A DNA stretch of 64,000 nt, taken from assembly GCF_007858535.1 (NCBI RefSeq), contig NZ_CP040174.1, positions 682,001 through 746,000 of the forward strand. Direction: 5' to 3'. Below, piece after piece: positions 49,654 through 58,152 of this stretch; position 1 is the stretch's first letter, and every line of letters starts with the position of its first letter. The DNA comes from Arthrobacter sp. UKPF54-2. Lineage in GTDB: Bacteria; Actinomycetota; Actinomycetes; Actinomycetales; Micrococcaceae. The notes beneath the pieces were generated by a model, which was not told the origin of the DNA, did not search any database, and saw nothing but the letters and a program-made list of their open reading frames with translations. Position numbers and translations under genes: made by a program.

Positions 49654-50502
49654 TTGACCAAGGACGCGCCCCCTGCCGACCCGCAGCTTGCCCGCTGGCA
49701 GCGCTTCCGGAAGAGCCGCAACGAGGCCCTGGCCAGCGACTACGGCTGGCTGACCCTGACGTCCTTCCAGTGGCTGGCGGATTCGCCGGCCGCCGTCGAA
49801 CTCGTCCCCGGGCTGTGGTCCACGGACGGGACGACGGCGTTCCTCACCGCCGCGGCGTCGGACGGGCTGACCTTGGTGGACGGCGGCGCTCCGGTGGAGG
49901 GGACCATCAGCGCGGAGCTGGCCAATGAGGATTCCCTGATGTGGGTCCAGTTCGGCGGTGCCGACGGCCGTCAGGTGGTGGTGGAACTCGCGATGCGGGC
50001 CAACAAGTACGCCATCCGCACCCGGGATTCGGCCTCCCCCGTGTTCACCGGGTTCGACGGCGCGCCCACCTTCGACTACCGGCCGGACCTGGTCATCGAG
50101 GCGCGATTCATCCCTTATCCCGAACCGGTGGAGGTACCGATCGGCACCGCCAACCCGCTGGTGGACGGGGTGCACCGCTCTGTCGGTGAGCTCGTGTTCC
50201 GGCTGCCGGGCCAGGAGCACGAGTGCCGCCTGCAGGCCGAGGAAGAGAAACTCGGCGCCCTCATGGTGACGTTCCACGACGAGACGAACAGGCTCACGAC
50301 CGACGAGTGGCGCAAGGTGTCCACGGCCCGGCCAAGGCCGGATGGCACCGTGATACTGGACTTCAACCGGGCCATCAACTACCCCAGCGCGTTCACCCCG
50401 TACGGCACCTGCCCCATGCCTGTGAAGAACAACAGCCTGGACTACCGGATCGAAGCCGGCGAAAAGCAGCCCTTCGCCGAGCCGGACACACAACCCCGCT
50501 AG
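49654..50502 (+). CDS. DUF1684-domain protein
   Basis: 282 aa. Residues 15-275 match the DUF1684 layout: WQRFRKSRNEALASDYGWLT at the start, a beta-rich middle, and the conserved ending FNRAINYPSAFTPYGTCPMP with a Cys and Asn. Cytosolic; function unknown. TTG start after GGAGGG. Converges on the acyl-CoA dehydrogenase gene, overlapping its 3' end by 4 bp. The 66-bp palindrome separates it from the upstream tetR. Confidence 0.85.
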   Translation: MTKDAPPADPQLARWQRFRKSRNEALASDYGWLTLTSFQWLADSPAAVELVPGLWSTDGTTAFLTAAASDGLTLVDGGAPVEGTISAELANEDSLMWVQFGGADGRQVVVELAMRANKYAIRTRDSASPVFTGFDGAPTFDYRPDLVIEARFIPYPEPVEVPIGTANPLVDGVHRSVGELVFRLPGQEHECRLQAEEEKLGALMVTFHDETNRLTTDEWRKVSTARPRPDGTVILDFNRAINYPSAFTPYGTCPMPVKNNSLDYRIEAGEKQPFAEPDTQPR

Positions 50503-51758
50503 ACGATCGCGGACACCCCGGTCACGGCGCGGCCCACGATCAGGGTGTTGATCTCGTACGAGCCCTCGTAGGTGTAGATCGCCTCGGCGTCCGCGAAGAT
50601 CTTGGCCATCCGGTAATCGGTGACAATCCCGTTGCCGCCCAGCAGGGACCGGCCCATTGCCACGGTTTCCCGCATCCGGGCAGTCACGTAGGACTTCGCC
50701 AGCGCCACCTGGGGCATGTCTGCGTCGCCCGCATCCTGCAGCTGGGCGATCCGGACCATCATGCCCATGCTTGCCAGCGCGTTGCCGAGCATCGTCACCA
50801 GCTGCTGCTGGACCAACTGGAACTTCGCCAGCGGACGCCCGAACTGCCGGCGCTCGACGGCGTACTGCCGGGCGACGTCGAATGCGGCCAGCTGCTGGCC
50901 CACGCCCTGCCAGGCGACCATGATGCGGGATCCGCGCAGCAGCTCGTTGGTGTCCTCGAAGCTGGTGATCCCGGCGAAACGGTCCGCCTCGGCCACGTGC
51001 ACGTCGGTGAAGACAATGTCGGCGTTCTGCACCGTCCGCAGCGCGATCTTGTTTTCGATCCGGCTCCGACTCACGCCGGGAAGGGTGGCGTCGACGATGA
51101 AGCCGCGGATGCCGCCGTCGGCCTCGTCCCGGGCCCAAACCAGCATGTAGTCGCAGAACGTGCCGTTGCCGATCCAGCGCTTGGCGCCTTTAAGCACCCA
51201 GTAGTCGCCGTCCCCGCCGGAGACACGCCGCGCGGTCGTTTCCATGCCGCCGGCGACGTCGGAGCCGTGGTCCGGCTCGGTCAGCGCAAAGGCCCCGGTG
51301 GTCCGCAGGTTGGCCGCGTCCTCCAGCAGGCGGGCCTTCTGCTCCTCCGAACCGAAGCCGTAGAGCGATTCCACGAACAGGTCGTGGTGGACCAGGAAGA
51401 ACGTCGCCAGCGAGGTGTCCACCCGGGTCATTTCGGCGATGACCAGGCCGGCGAACAGGTTGCTGTAGCCGCGCTGGGCCGGGGCGCTGAGCTCCAGCGC
51501 GGCCAGCTTGGGCAGGATGTGCGCGGGGAACTCGGCGTCGTTCCACCACCCGGTGGCGAACGGCGCCACCTCGCGGGCCAGGAACTCCCGGAGTTCGGCC
51601 AGCTTCGCCTGTTCGGCGGCGCTGAGCAGCGACTCGAAGTCGAAGAAATCCGCCGTCGGCAGCCCGGCGAGCGCCGGGTCCAACGGACCAGCCGGGTCAA
51701 CCGGACCAGCCGGGTCCGCCGGGGCAGGGGTGTCAGGGGTGTCTACGCTGCGCGTCAC
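50499..51758 (-). CDS. Acyl-CoA dehydrogenase
   Basis: 419 aa flavoprotein. The FAD/substrate motif [12 protein letters not shown] and, near the C-terminus, [21 protein letters not shown] carry the catalytic Glu at the position used by glutaryl-, isovaleryl- and related acyl-CoA dehydrogenases; overall it is closest in style to glutaryl-CoA dehydrogenase. N-terminal 30 residues are a Pro/Ala/Asp-rich extension with short repeats ([12 protein letters not shown]) outside the fold. GTG start overlapping the upstream SDR stop by 4 bp, so both work in one acyl-CoA degradation route. Confidence 0.9.
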   Translation of the reverse strand: MTRSVDTPDTPAPADPAGPVDPAGPLDPALAGLPTADFFDFESLLSAAEQAKLAELREFLAREVAPFATGWWNDAEFPAHILPKLAALELSAPAQRGYSNLFAGLVIAEMTRVDTSLATFFLVHHDLFVESLYGFGSEEQKARLLEDAANLRTTGAFALTEPDHGSDVAGGMETTARRVSGGDGDYWVLKGAKRWIGNGTFCDYMLVWARDEADGGIRGFIVDATLPGVSRSRIENKIALRTVQNADIVFTDVHVAEADRFAGITSFEDTNELLRGSRIMVAWQGVGQQLAAFDVARQYAVERRQFGRPLAKFQLVQQQLVTMLGNALASMGMMVRIAQLQDAGDADMPQVALAKSYVTARMRETVAMGRSLLGGNGIVTDYRMAKIFADAEAIYTYEGSYEINTLIVGRAVTGVSAIV

Positions 51759-52552
51759 TTCGGCCCCATCCGGATGGCGCCGTCGAGCCGGATGGTCTCG
51801 CCGTTGAGCATGGCATTGTCCACAATGTGCGCGGCAAGGTTGGCGTACTCCGCCGGGCGCCCCAGCCGGGACGGGTGCGGCACCTGCTGGCCCAGCGAGT
51901 CCTGCGCCTCCTGCGGGAGCCCGGCCATCATGGGAGTCTCGAAGATTCCCGGCGCGATCGTGACGACGCGGATCAGTGAGCGCGCCAGTTCGCGGGCGAT
52001 CGGCAGCGTCATGGCGGCGACGGCGCCCTTAGAGGCGGCGTAGGCGGGCTGCCCGATCTGGCCGTCGAAGGCCGCGACGGAGGCGGTGTTGATGATGACG
52101 CCGCGCTCCGGGCCGCCGAGCTCGGTGGCAACCGGCTCGGTGGCGGCCATGGCGGCGGCGGCCAGGCGGATGACGTTGAACGTGCCCACGAGATTGATCT
52201 GGATGACGCGGCTGAACGTCTCCAACGGGAGCACTCCGTCGCGGCCCAGCACCTTCCCCGCGGTGGCGATCCCGGCGCAGTTCACCACGATCCGCAGCGG
52301 ACCGAGGGCGACGGCGGCGTCGACGGCGGCCTGCACCTGCTCCTCGCTGGTGACGTCCGCTGCGACAAAGACCGCCCGGTTCCCGCTGCCGCCGGACGAC
52401 GCGTTGAGCTCGGCGGCGAAGGCTTCCCCGGCCGAGCCCGGCAGGTCCACCAGCACCGCGGAGGCCCCGGCAGCGAACAGCCGGCGCGCCGTCGCGGCCC
52501 CCAGCCCGGACGCGCCGCCCGTAATCAGCGCGACAGTACCCAAGACGTCCAT
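51755..52552 (-). CDS. SDR-family 3-hydroxyacyl-CoA dehydrogenase-like protein
   Basis: 265 aa short-chain dehydrogenase. Cofactor motif [18 protein letters not shown] in VNCAGIA, catalytic Ser in [10 protein letters not shown] and YxxxK in [13 protein letters not shown]. The sequence, including [20 protein letters not shown], is typical of type 2 3-hydroxyacyl-CoA dehydrogenases (HSD10 group), which oxidise branched or straight 3-hydroxyacyl-CoA with NAD. ATG 52552 follows AAGGAGG. Translationally coupled to the acyl-CoA dehydrogenase, giving two steps of one beta-oxidation-like path. Confidence 0.9.
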   Translation of the reverse strand: MDVLGTVALITGGASGLGAATARRLFAAGASAVLVDLPGSAGEAFAAELNASSGGSGNRAVFVAADVTSEEQVQAAVDAAVALGPLRIVVNCAGIATAGKVLGRDGVLPLETFSRVIQINLVGTFNVIRLAAAAMAATEPVATELGGPERGVIINTASVAAFDGQIGQPAYAASKGAVAAMTLPIARELARSLIRVVTIAPGIFETPMMAGLPQEAQDSLGQQVPHPSRLGRPAEYANLAAHIVDNAMLNGETIRLDGAIRMGPK

Positions 52553-52701
52553 GCATCCTCCTTGATGTGGAACCGCGGCCCCGGCCGTGACGCTGTGCGC
52601 AGTCCACCGGCACCAGGGAACATTAGTTAGTTCAGGTTAACTGGAATGCAAACTTTGCGCACCTTGACCCCGCCGTTCCGCGCCTGAGCCGCCCTCGCCA
52701 C

Positions 52702-52707
52702 TAGGCT
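52702..52707 (+). promoter_or_regulatory. -10 element for leaderless start at 52714
   Basis: TAGGCT, 6 nt, then ATG 52714; identical hexamer and spacing to the promoter at 2106-2111. Confidence 0.55.
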
Positions 52708-52713
52708 TGGTCC

Positions 52714-54063
52714 ATGACCGCAGCAGCTGCCCACTCCCCCGCCCCGAACTGGTCCTTCCGCGCCGACGAGGCCGCACGTTCGGTGACCCGGCTGTTCGGG
52801 CAGCGCCTCTTTTTCCTGCCCGGCACCCACATCGCCGCAATCACCCGCCCCTCCGGCCGGCTGAAAAACCTGGCCCGGCCGTGGCACTACTGGTGGCAGG
52901 CACACTACGTGGACTGCCTTGTGGACACCGGCCGCCGGGAACTCGGCGGCGAAGGCCACACCCCGTCCAAGTTCGACGGCGACAACCTGCCCAGCGCCGG
53001 CAAACTGGCCTCCCGGCTGGTCACGGGCATCCGGCTGCGGAACTTCCTGACCGTCGTCAACAGCTACTACGACGACATGGCCTGGCTGGCCCTGGCGACC
53101 CTGCGGCTGGAGAAGCTGGCCGAGGACACCCGCAAGGGCGCCGGCCGCCGCCGTAACGCCAAGGTCCTGAAGAGCCTCACCCTGCAGTTCGACTCGGCTT
53201 CGACCGACGACCTGGGCGGCGGCACGTTCTGGAGCAAAAAGCGGGACTTCAAGAACACCCCGGCCACGGCCCCGGTTGCCCTGTACTACGCCCGCACCGG
53301 GCAGACGGCCAAGGCCCAGGCCCTGCTGGACTGGCTGGACGCCAAGCTCTACGACCCGGAACAAGGCATGTACCGGGACGGGCTGCGGATTGCCCCCGGC
53401 GGCGAACTGGTGCTCGAGAGCGCCATCTACACCTACAACCAGGGCCCGGTCCTCGGCGCCCTGCTGGAACTGGGCGGCGAGGCGAACCTGGCGCGGGCGG
53501 AGGCGCTCGTGGCGGCGGTGCACCGCAACCTGACGGTGCAGGCACCGCTGATGGGGCGCAAGGCCGCGGTGCTCCGCTCGGAGGGAACGGGCGACGGCGG
53601 ACTCTTCACCGGGGTCCTCGTCCGGTACCTCGCCCTGGCCGCCGTCGACGAACGGCTGCCCGCCGAGACGCGGGCCACCGCGGCCCTGCTGGTGACCGAC
53701 ACGGCGGAGGCTTTTTGGGAGGGCCGCCGCCTGGTGGGGGCTCAGGAGCCGCTGGCGCGGCGGGGTGCCCGGCTGGTCTTCTCGGCCCGCCCGGAGCTGC
53801 CGGCGCGCCGGAGCTACCCGGCGGGGTCCGCCGTCGAACTGTCCACCCAGCTGCAGGCCTGGATGGTGCTGGAGGCCGCGGCGTCGATCGTCGGAAAGCT
53901 GCCCGCCGTCGGGAAGCCCTCCGGCGCACCCGCCGGGACTGAGACCGCCCCGGAAGCGGCTGGCGCGGCTTCCCCACCTGCGGAAACGACCGCGGAAACT
54001 GGCGTGGCATCATCCGCGGAATCAGCCGCGGAAAACACCCGGGAGCCCGCCTCCGGGAATTAA
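52714..54063 (+). CDS. Glycoside hydrolase family 76-like protein
   Basis: 449 aa. An (alpha/alpha)6-barrel protein with NSYYDDMAWLALA, the adjacent Asp pair that is catalytic in GH76 endo-alpha-1,6-mannanases, and a later YTYNQGPVLGALLELG typical of the family. There is no signal peptide, so it may act inside the cell or be wrongly placed in the secreted group. The last 60 residues are an Ala/Thr/Glu/Pro-rich tail without structure. Monocistronic and leaderless. Confidence 0.82.
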   Translation: MTAAAAHSPAPNWSFRADEAARSVTRLFGQRLFFLPGTHIAAITRPSGRLKNLARPWHYWWQAHYVDCLVDTGRRELGGEGHTPSKFDGDNLPSAGKLASRLVTGIRLRNFLTVVNSYYDDMAWLALATLRLEKLAEDTRKGAGRRRNAKVLKSLTLQFDSASTDDLGGGTFWSKKRDFKNTPATAPVALYYARTGQTAKAQALLDWLDAKLYDPEQGMYRDGLRIAPGGELVLESAIYTYNQGPVLGALLELGGEANLARAEALVAAVHRNLTVQAPLMGRKAAVLRSEGTGDGGLFTGVLVRYLALAAVDERLPAETRATAALLVTDTAEAFWEGRRLVGAQEPLARRGARLVFSARPELPARRSYPAGSAVELSTQLQAWMVLEAAASIVGKLPAVGKPSGAPAGTETAPEAAGAASPPAETTAETGVASSAESAAENTREPASGN

Positions 54064-54087
54064 GTCACGCAATAGTTTCGTAATTCG

Positions 54088-54103
54088 TGTGATCCTCCTC
54101 ACT
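54088..54103. promoter_or_regulatory. CRP-like site upstream of the iron transporter
   Basis: TGTGA-TCCTCC-TCACT matches the CRP/GlxR consensus at all but the last base. It lies 24 bp before the iron box. The match is less perfect than the site at pckG. Confidence 0.45.
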
Positions 54104-54126
54104 TAAGGCGCTCTCGGCTTGGTTGC

Positions 54127-54145
54127 TTAGGTTTGGCTAACCTAC
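54127..54145. promoter_or_regulatory. Iron box (DtxR/IdeR-type operator)
   Basis: TTAGGTTTGGCTAACCTAC matches the 19-bp DtxR/IdeR consensus TTAGGTTAGGCTAACCTAA at 17 positions. It lies 83 bp before the ferric iron binding-protein gene, so the ABC transporter operon is expected to be repressed when iron is plentiful. Confidence 0.85.
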
Positions 54146-54227
54146 AGTTTTTCGTAGTGAGCATGCCCTAACTTCCCGCTCACGGAGGTTAGGCACCTAC
54201 GACCTTTTCCTTGCAGAAAGTAGCCTC

Positions 54228-55277
54228 ATGAAGATCCGCAAAAATGCGCTGGCGGGCATTGCCCTTGCCGCTACCGCCGCGCTCAGCCTCGCCGCCTGCG
54301 GCTCCGGCGCCTCGACCTCCGGCAGCACCGGGGCCGACGGCAAGCCCGCCGGCGAGATTACGGTCTACAACGCCCAGCACGAATCCCTGACCAAGGAATG
54401 GGTTGACGCTTTTACCGCGGAAACCGGCATCAAGGTCACCCTGCGCCAGGGCGACGATACCGAAATGTCCAACCAGATCGTCCAGGAAGGCGCGGCCTCC
54501 CGCGCCGATGTGTTCCTCACCGAGAACTCCCCCGCCATGGCCCAGGTGGAATACGCCGGGCTGTTCGCGGACGTGGACAAGGCCACCGTCGACCAGGTTC
54601 CGGCCGAATTCCGGCCCTCCACGAACAAGTGGACCGGCATCGCCGCCCGCTCCACCGTGCTGGTCTTCGACAAGGCCAAGCTGAGCCAGGACAAGTTGCC
54701 CAAGTCCATGCTGGACCTGGCCAAGCCCGAGTGGAAAGGCAAGTGGGCGGCGTCGCCGTCCGGCGCCGACTTCCAGGCAATCGTCTCCGCCCTGCTGGAA
54801 CTCAAGGGCGAGGCCGCCACGGAGGAATGGCTCAAGGGCATGAAGGAAAACTACAAGGCCTACAAGGGCAACAGCACGGCCATGAAGGCCGTCAACGCCG
54901 GCGAGGTGGACGCCGCCCTGATCTACCACTACTACTACTACGGCGACCAGGCCAAGACCGGCGAGAACTCCAAGAACGTCACACCGTTCTACTTCAAGAA
55001 CCAGGACCCCGGCGCGTTCGTGTCCGTCTCCGGTGGCGGCGTGCTCAAGTCCTCGAAGAACGCGGCGGCCGCCCAGGCCTTCCTGAAGTTCATCACCGGC
55101 AAGAAGGGCCAGGAAGTGCTGCAGAAGGGCACGTCCTTCGAGTACGCGGTCGGCTCCGGCGTACCGGCCAACGACAAGCTGGTTCCGCTCCCGGAACTCC
55201 AGGCCCCCAAGGTCGATCCGGCCAAGCTTAACTCCGCCAAGGTCACCGAGCTGATGACCAAGGCAGGACTGCTCTAA
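54228..55277 (+). CDS. fbpA: Ferric iron ABC transporter, substrate-binding lipoprotein
   Basis: 349 aa. Lipobox LAAC with Cys24; periplasmic-binding-protein fold of the iron group (EITVYNAQHESLTKEWVDAF). A Tyr cluster YHYYYYGDQ near residue 230 is the Fe(III)-binding hallmark of FbpA/FutA proteins. Outer face of the cytoplasmic membrane. First gene of a three-gene operon with permease and ATPase, behind an iron box. The gene symbol is by function; the metal is inferred from the Tyr residues and the box. Confidence 0.92.
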   Translation: MKIRKNALAGIALAATAALSLAACGSGASTSGSTGADGKPAGEITVYNAQHESLTKEWVDAFTAETGIKVTLRQGDDTEMSNQIVQEGAASRADVFLTENSPAMAQVEYAGLFADVDKATVDQVPAEFRPSTNKWTGIAARSTVLVFDKAKLSQDKLPKSMLDLAKPEWKGKWAASPSGADFQAIVSALLELKGEAATEEWLKGMKENYKAYKGNSTAMKAVNAGEVDAALIYHYYYYGDQAKTGENSKNVTPFYFKNQDPGAFVSVSGGGVLKSSKNAAAAQAFLKFITGKKGQEVLQKGTSFEYAVGSGVPANDKLVPLPELQAPKVDPAKLNSAKVTELMTKAGLL

Positions 55278-55280
55278 CCA

Positions 55281-56873
55281 GTGACCAGCACACTGGCGGC
55301 TCCCGGAACCACCGGAAGCACGACGACGGCGGGCAGGGGCAAGCGCCCCCGCCCGCCTTTCGGCGTCTCCGTGGTGGCTATCCTGGCGGTCCTGATCGCC
55401 CTTTTCTCGTTGATCCCGCTCGGTTACGTGGCAGTCATGACGGTGGCCACCGGCTGGGACACCGCCGTCGGCCTGATCTTCCGCGCCCGGGTGGGAGAGC
55501 TCCTGCTCAACACCGTGCTGCTCACGGTGATCACCGTGCCGCTTTGCCTGGTTCTGGGCGTGGGGGGCGCCTGGCTGGTGGAACGCACCAACCTCAAGGG
55601 CCACAAGGGCTGGGCCGTCCTGCTCGCCGCCCCGCTGGCCGTTCCGGCGTTCGTCAACAGCTACGCCTGGGTCTCCGCCGTGCCCTCGATGGGCGGGCTC
55701 TGGTCCGGTGTGCTGATCGCGACGCTGTCCTACTTCCCGCTGGTCTACATCCCGGCGGCCGCGACGCTCAGCCGGCTCGACCCGGCGATCGAGCAGTCCG
55801 CCGCGTCCCTGGGCCTCGGGGCGTGGCGCGCCTTCTTCCGCGTGGTGCTGCCCCAGCTTCGGATCGCGATGACCGGCGGCGCGCTGCTGGTCTCGCTCCA
55901 CCTGCTGGCCGAGTACGGGGCCTTCGCGATGATCCGCTTCGACACCTTCACCACCGCGATCATGGTCCAGTACCAGTCCACGTTCAATGGCACCGCCGGG
56001 AACATGCTGGCCAGCGTGCTCGTGTTCTTCTGCCTGATACTGCTCCTAGTGGAGGTCCGCAGCCGCGGCACGGCCCGCTACGCCCGGGTGGGCTCCGGCG
56101 CCCAGGCCCGCGCCCTGCGCCTGCCGCTGCACGCCTACCAGCTGCCCGCGCAGCTGTCACTGCTGGCCCTGACCGCGCTGGCGTTCGGGCTGCCGCTGAC
56201 CTTTGTGCTGCGCTGGATCTACGCCGGCGGACCGGGGATCTGGGCAGCCGAGGCCTTCCTGCCGGCCCTGCTGCAGACCCTCGGCTACGGCCTGGCCGGG
56301 GCCGCGGCCACCACCGTGGTCGCCTTCCCGATGGCGTACCTGGCCGTGCGGCACCCGGGCTGGTTCAGCAAGGCCCTGGAGCTCTCCAACTACGTCACCA
56401 GCTCGATGCCGGGGATCGTCGTCGGCCTGGCCTTCGTGACCGTCAGCATCCGGATGGTGCCGGACCTCTACCAGACCACCGGGCTGCTGGTCGCCGCCTA
56501 CGTGCTGCTGTTCCTGCCGCGGGCGCTGGTGAACCTCCGTTCCGGGCTCGCCCAGGCGCCCAAGGAGCTCGACGAGGCCGCGCAGGCCCTCGGCAAGCCG
56601 CCGCTGCTGACGTTCCTCCGGGTCACCCTCCGCCTCACCGCCCCGGCCGCGGCCGGCGGCGCCGCGCTGGTGTTCCTCGGGATCGTCAACGAGCTGACGG
56701 CCACGCTGCTGCTCTCGCCCAACGGCACCCGGACGCTCGCCACCGAGTTCTGGAGCAAAAGCAGCGAGATCGACTACGCCGGCGCCGCGCCCTATGCCCT
56801 GCTGATGATCCTGATCTCGGCCCCGATGACCTACCTCCTCTTCCAGCAGTCCAAGAAAGCAGCGGGACAGTGA
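55281..56873 (+). CDS. fbpB: Ferric iron ABC transporter, permease
   Basis: 530 aa, two fused binding-protein-dependent permease domains with about 12 TM helices, as in FbpB. Each half has an EAA-type cytoplasmic loop (IEQSAASLGLGAWRAFFRVV; LDEAAQALGKPPLLTFLRVT). GTG start 3 bp after the fbpA stop; 4-bp overlap with the ATPase gene. Together they form the importer. Confidence 0.93.
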   Translation: MTSTLAAPGTTGSTTTAGRGKRPRPPFGVSVVAILAVLIALFSLIPLGYVAVMTVATGWDTAVGLIFRARVGELLLNTVLLTVITVPLCLVLGVGGAWLVERTNLKGHKGWAVLLAAPLAVPAFVNSYAWVSAVPSMGGLWSGVLIATLSYFPLVYIPAAATLSRLDPAIEQSAASLGLGAWRAFFRVVLPQLRIAMTGGALLVSLHLLAEYGAFAMIRFDTFTTAIMVQYQSTFNGTAGNMLASVLVFFCLILLLVEVRSRGTARYARVGSGAQARALRLPLHAYQLPAQLSLLALTALAFGLPLTFVLRWIYAGGPGIWAAEAFLPALLQTLGYGLAGAAATTVVAFPMAYLAVRHPGWFSKALELSNYVTSSMPGIVVGLAFVTVSIRMVPDLYQTTGLLVAAYVLLFLPRALVNLRSGLAQAPKELDEAAQALGKPPLLTFLRVTLRLTAPAAAGGAALVFLGIVNELTATLLLSPNGTRTLATEFWSKSSEIDYAGAAPYALLMILISAPMTYLLFQQSKKAAGQ

Positions 56874-58045
56874 CCGAACAGAACCCCTCCCGGCTTCCGG
56901 AACCCCGGATCGCCCCCTCCGTGGCGCCCAGCACCAACAGCCACCTGGAGGTCGACGCCGTCACGAAGAACTTCGGGTCCCAGGCCGTCCTGAAGGGTGT
57001 CAACCTCTCCGTCGCCAAGGGCGGAACGACGGCGATCGTGGGCCCCTCGGGCTCGGGCAAGACCACGCTGCTGCGGCTCATCGCCGGGTTCGAGCACCCG
57101 GACACCGGCAGCATCTCCCTGAACGGCAGCAAGGTGGCCGGCGAGGGCGTCTGGGTTCCGGCGCACAAGCGGCACGTCGGCTACGTGGCGCAGGACGGCG
57201 CCCTCTTCCCGCACCTGACCGTGGGCCAGAACATCTCCTTCGGCCTGGACGCGGGCAAGCTCCCCGGCGGGCACCGCGGCATCAAGTCCCGGGTCTCAGA
57301 GCTGCTGGAGATGGTGGCGCTGGACCCGGCCATGGCCAAACGCCGGCCGCACCAGCTCTCCGGCGGCCAGCAGCAGCGTGTGGCACTGGCCCGCGCCCTG
57401 GCCCGCGAGCCGGAGCTGATGCTGCTGGACGAACCGTTCTCCGCACTCGACGCCGGGCTGCGCGTCGCCACCCGCCGCGCCGTCGGCAAGGTGCTCCACG
57501 ACGCCGGCGTGACCACCATCCTGGTCACCCACGACCAGGCCGAGGCGCTCTCCTTCGCCGACCAGGTGGCGGTGATGCGCGGCGGCAAGCTCGCCCAGAT
57601 CGGCAACCCCTTTGTGGTCTACACCCGCCCGGCGGACCGGGCCACCGCCGAATTCCTGGGCGACGCCGTGATCCTCGACGCCTGGATGGAGGGCTCGCTC
57701 GCCACCTGCTCGCTGGGCGGCATTCCGGTCCGACGGCCGCCCGCGCAGGGCCGCGTGCAGCTCATGCTCCGGCCCGAGCAGATCCGGATCGCCGAGGACG
57801 GCCCCATCCGCGGCACCGTGGTGGACACCGACTACTTCGGCCCGGAAACCACGGTCCGGCTCAAGCTCGCCGTGCCGCCGGTCCTGGCCGAGGGCGCCGT
57901 CGCGGACCACCGCTACCCTGGCGGCGGAGAGATCATCACCATCCGGCACTGGAACGCCTCCATTGCGCGGCCCGGCACCGAGCTGTGCCTGCGCGTGGTG
58001 GGTGAGGCCGTGGCCTTCCCGATGGACGACGACGCGCAGGACTGA
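56870..58045 (+). CDS. fbpC: Ferric iron ABC transporter, ATP-binding protein
   Basis: 391 aa. Walker A GPSGSGKTTLLRL, Q loop VGYVAQDGALFPHLTV, signature LSGGQQQRVALARALA, Walker B LMLLDEPFSALD, and switch His in LVTHDQAEA are intact, so the ATPase should be active. A C-terminal TOBE-like regulatory domain (about residues 265-380) is typical of FbpC. About 25 N-terminal residues precede the ABC fold. The GTG at 56870 overlaps the permease stop (GTGA). Confidence 0.93.
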   Translation: MTEQNPSRLPEPRIAPSVAPSTNSHLEVDAVTKNFGSQAVLKGVNLSVAKGGTTAIVGPSGSGKTTLLRLIAGFEHPDTGSISLNGSKVAGEGVWVPAHKRHVGYVAQDGALFPHLTVGQNISFGLDAGKLPGGHRGIKSRVSELLEMVALDPAMAKRRPHQLSGGQQQRVALARALAREPELMLLDEPFSALDAGLRVATRRAVGKVLHDAGVTTILVTHDQAEALSFADQVAVMRGGKLAQIGNPFVVYTRPADRATAEFLGDAVILDAWMEGSLATCSLGGIPVRRPPAQGRVQLMLRPEQIRIAEDGPIRGTVVDTDYFGPETTVRLKLAVPPVLAEGAVADHRYPGGGEIITIRHWNASIARPGTELCLRVVGEAVAFPMDDDAQD

Positions 58046-58139
58046 CTCCCGCGACGGCCCGGCCGGACGCCTTCCCCGCCGGCCCGGCCGACGCGGGCCG
58101 GCCCGCGGGTAGGCCTAGTTCGGACGCCTGCCCCCGGCA

Positions 58140-58145
58140 TAGGCT
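58140..58145 (+). promoter_or_regulatory. -10 element for start at 58153
   Basis: TAGGCT, 7 nt, then ATG 58153. One base longer than the usual spacing here; transcription would start at or one base before the ATG. Confidence 0.45.
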
Positions 58146-58152
58146 GGGGCCC

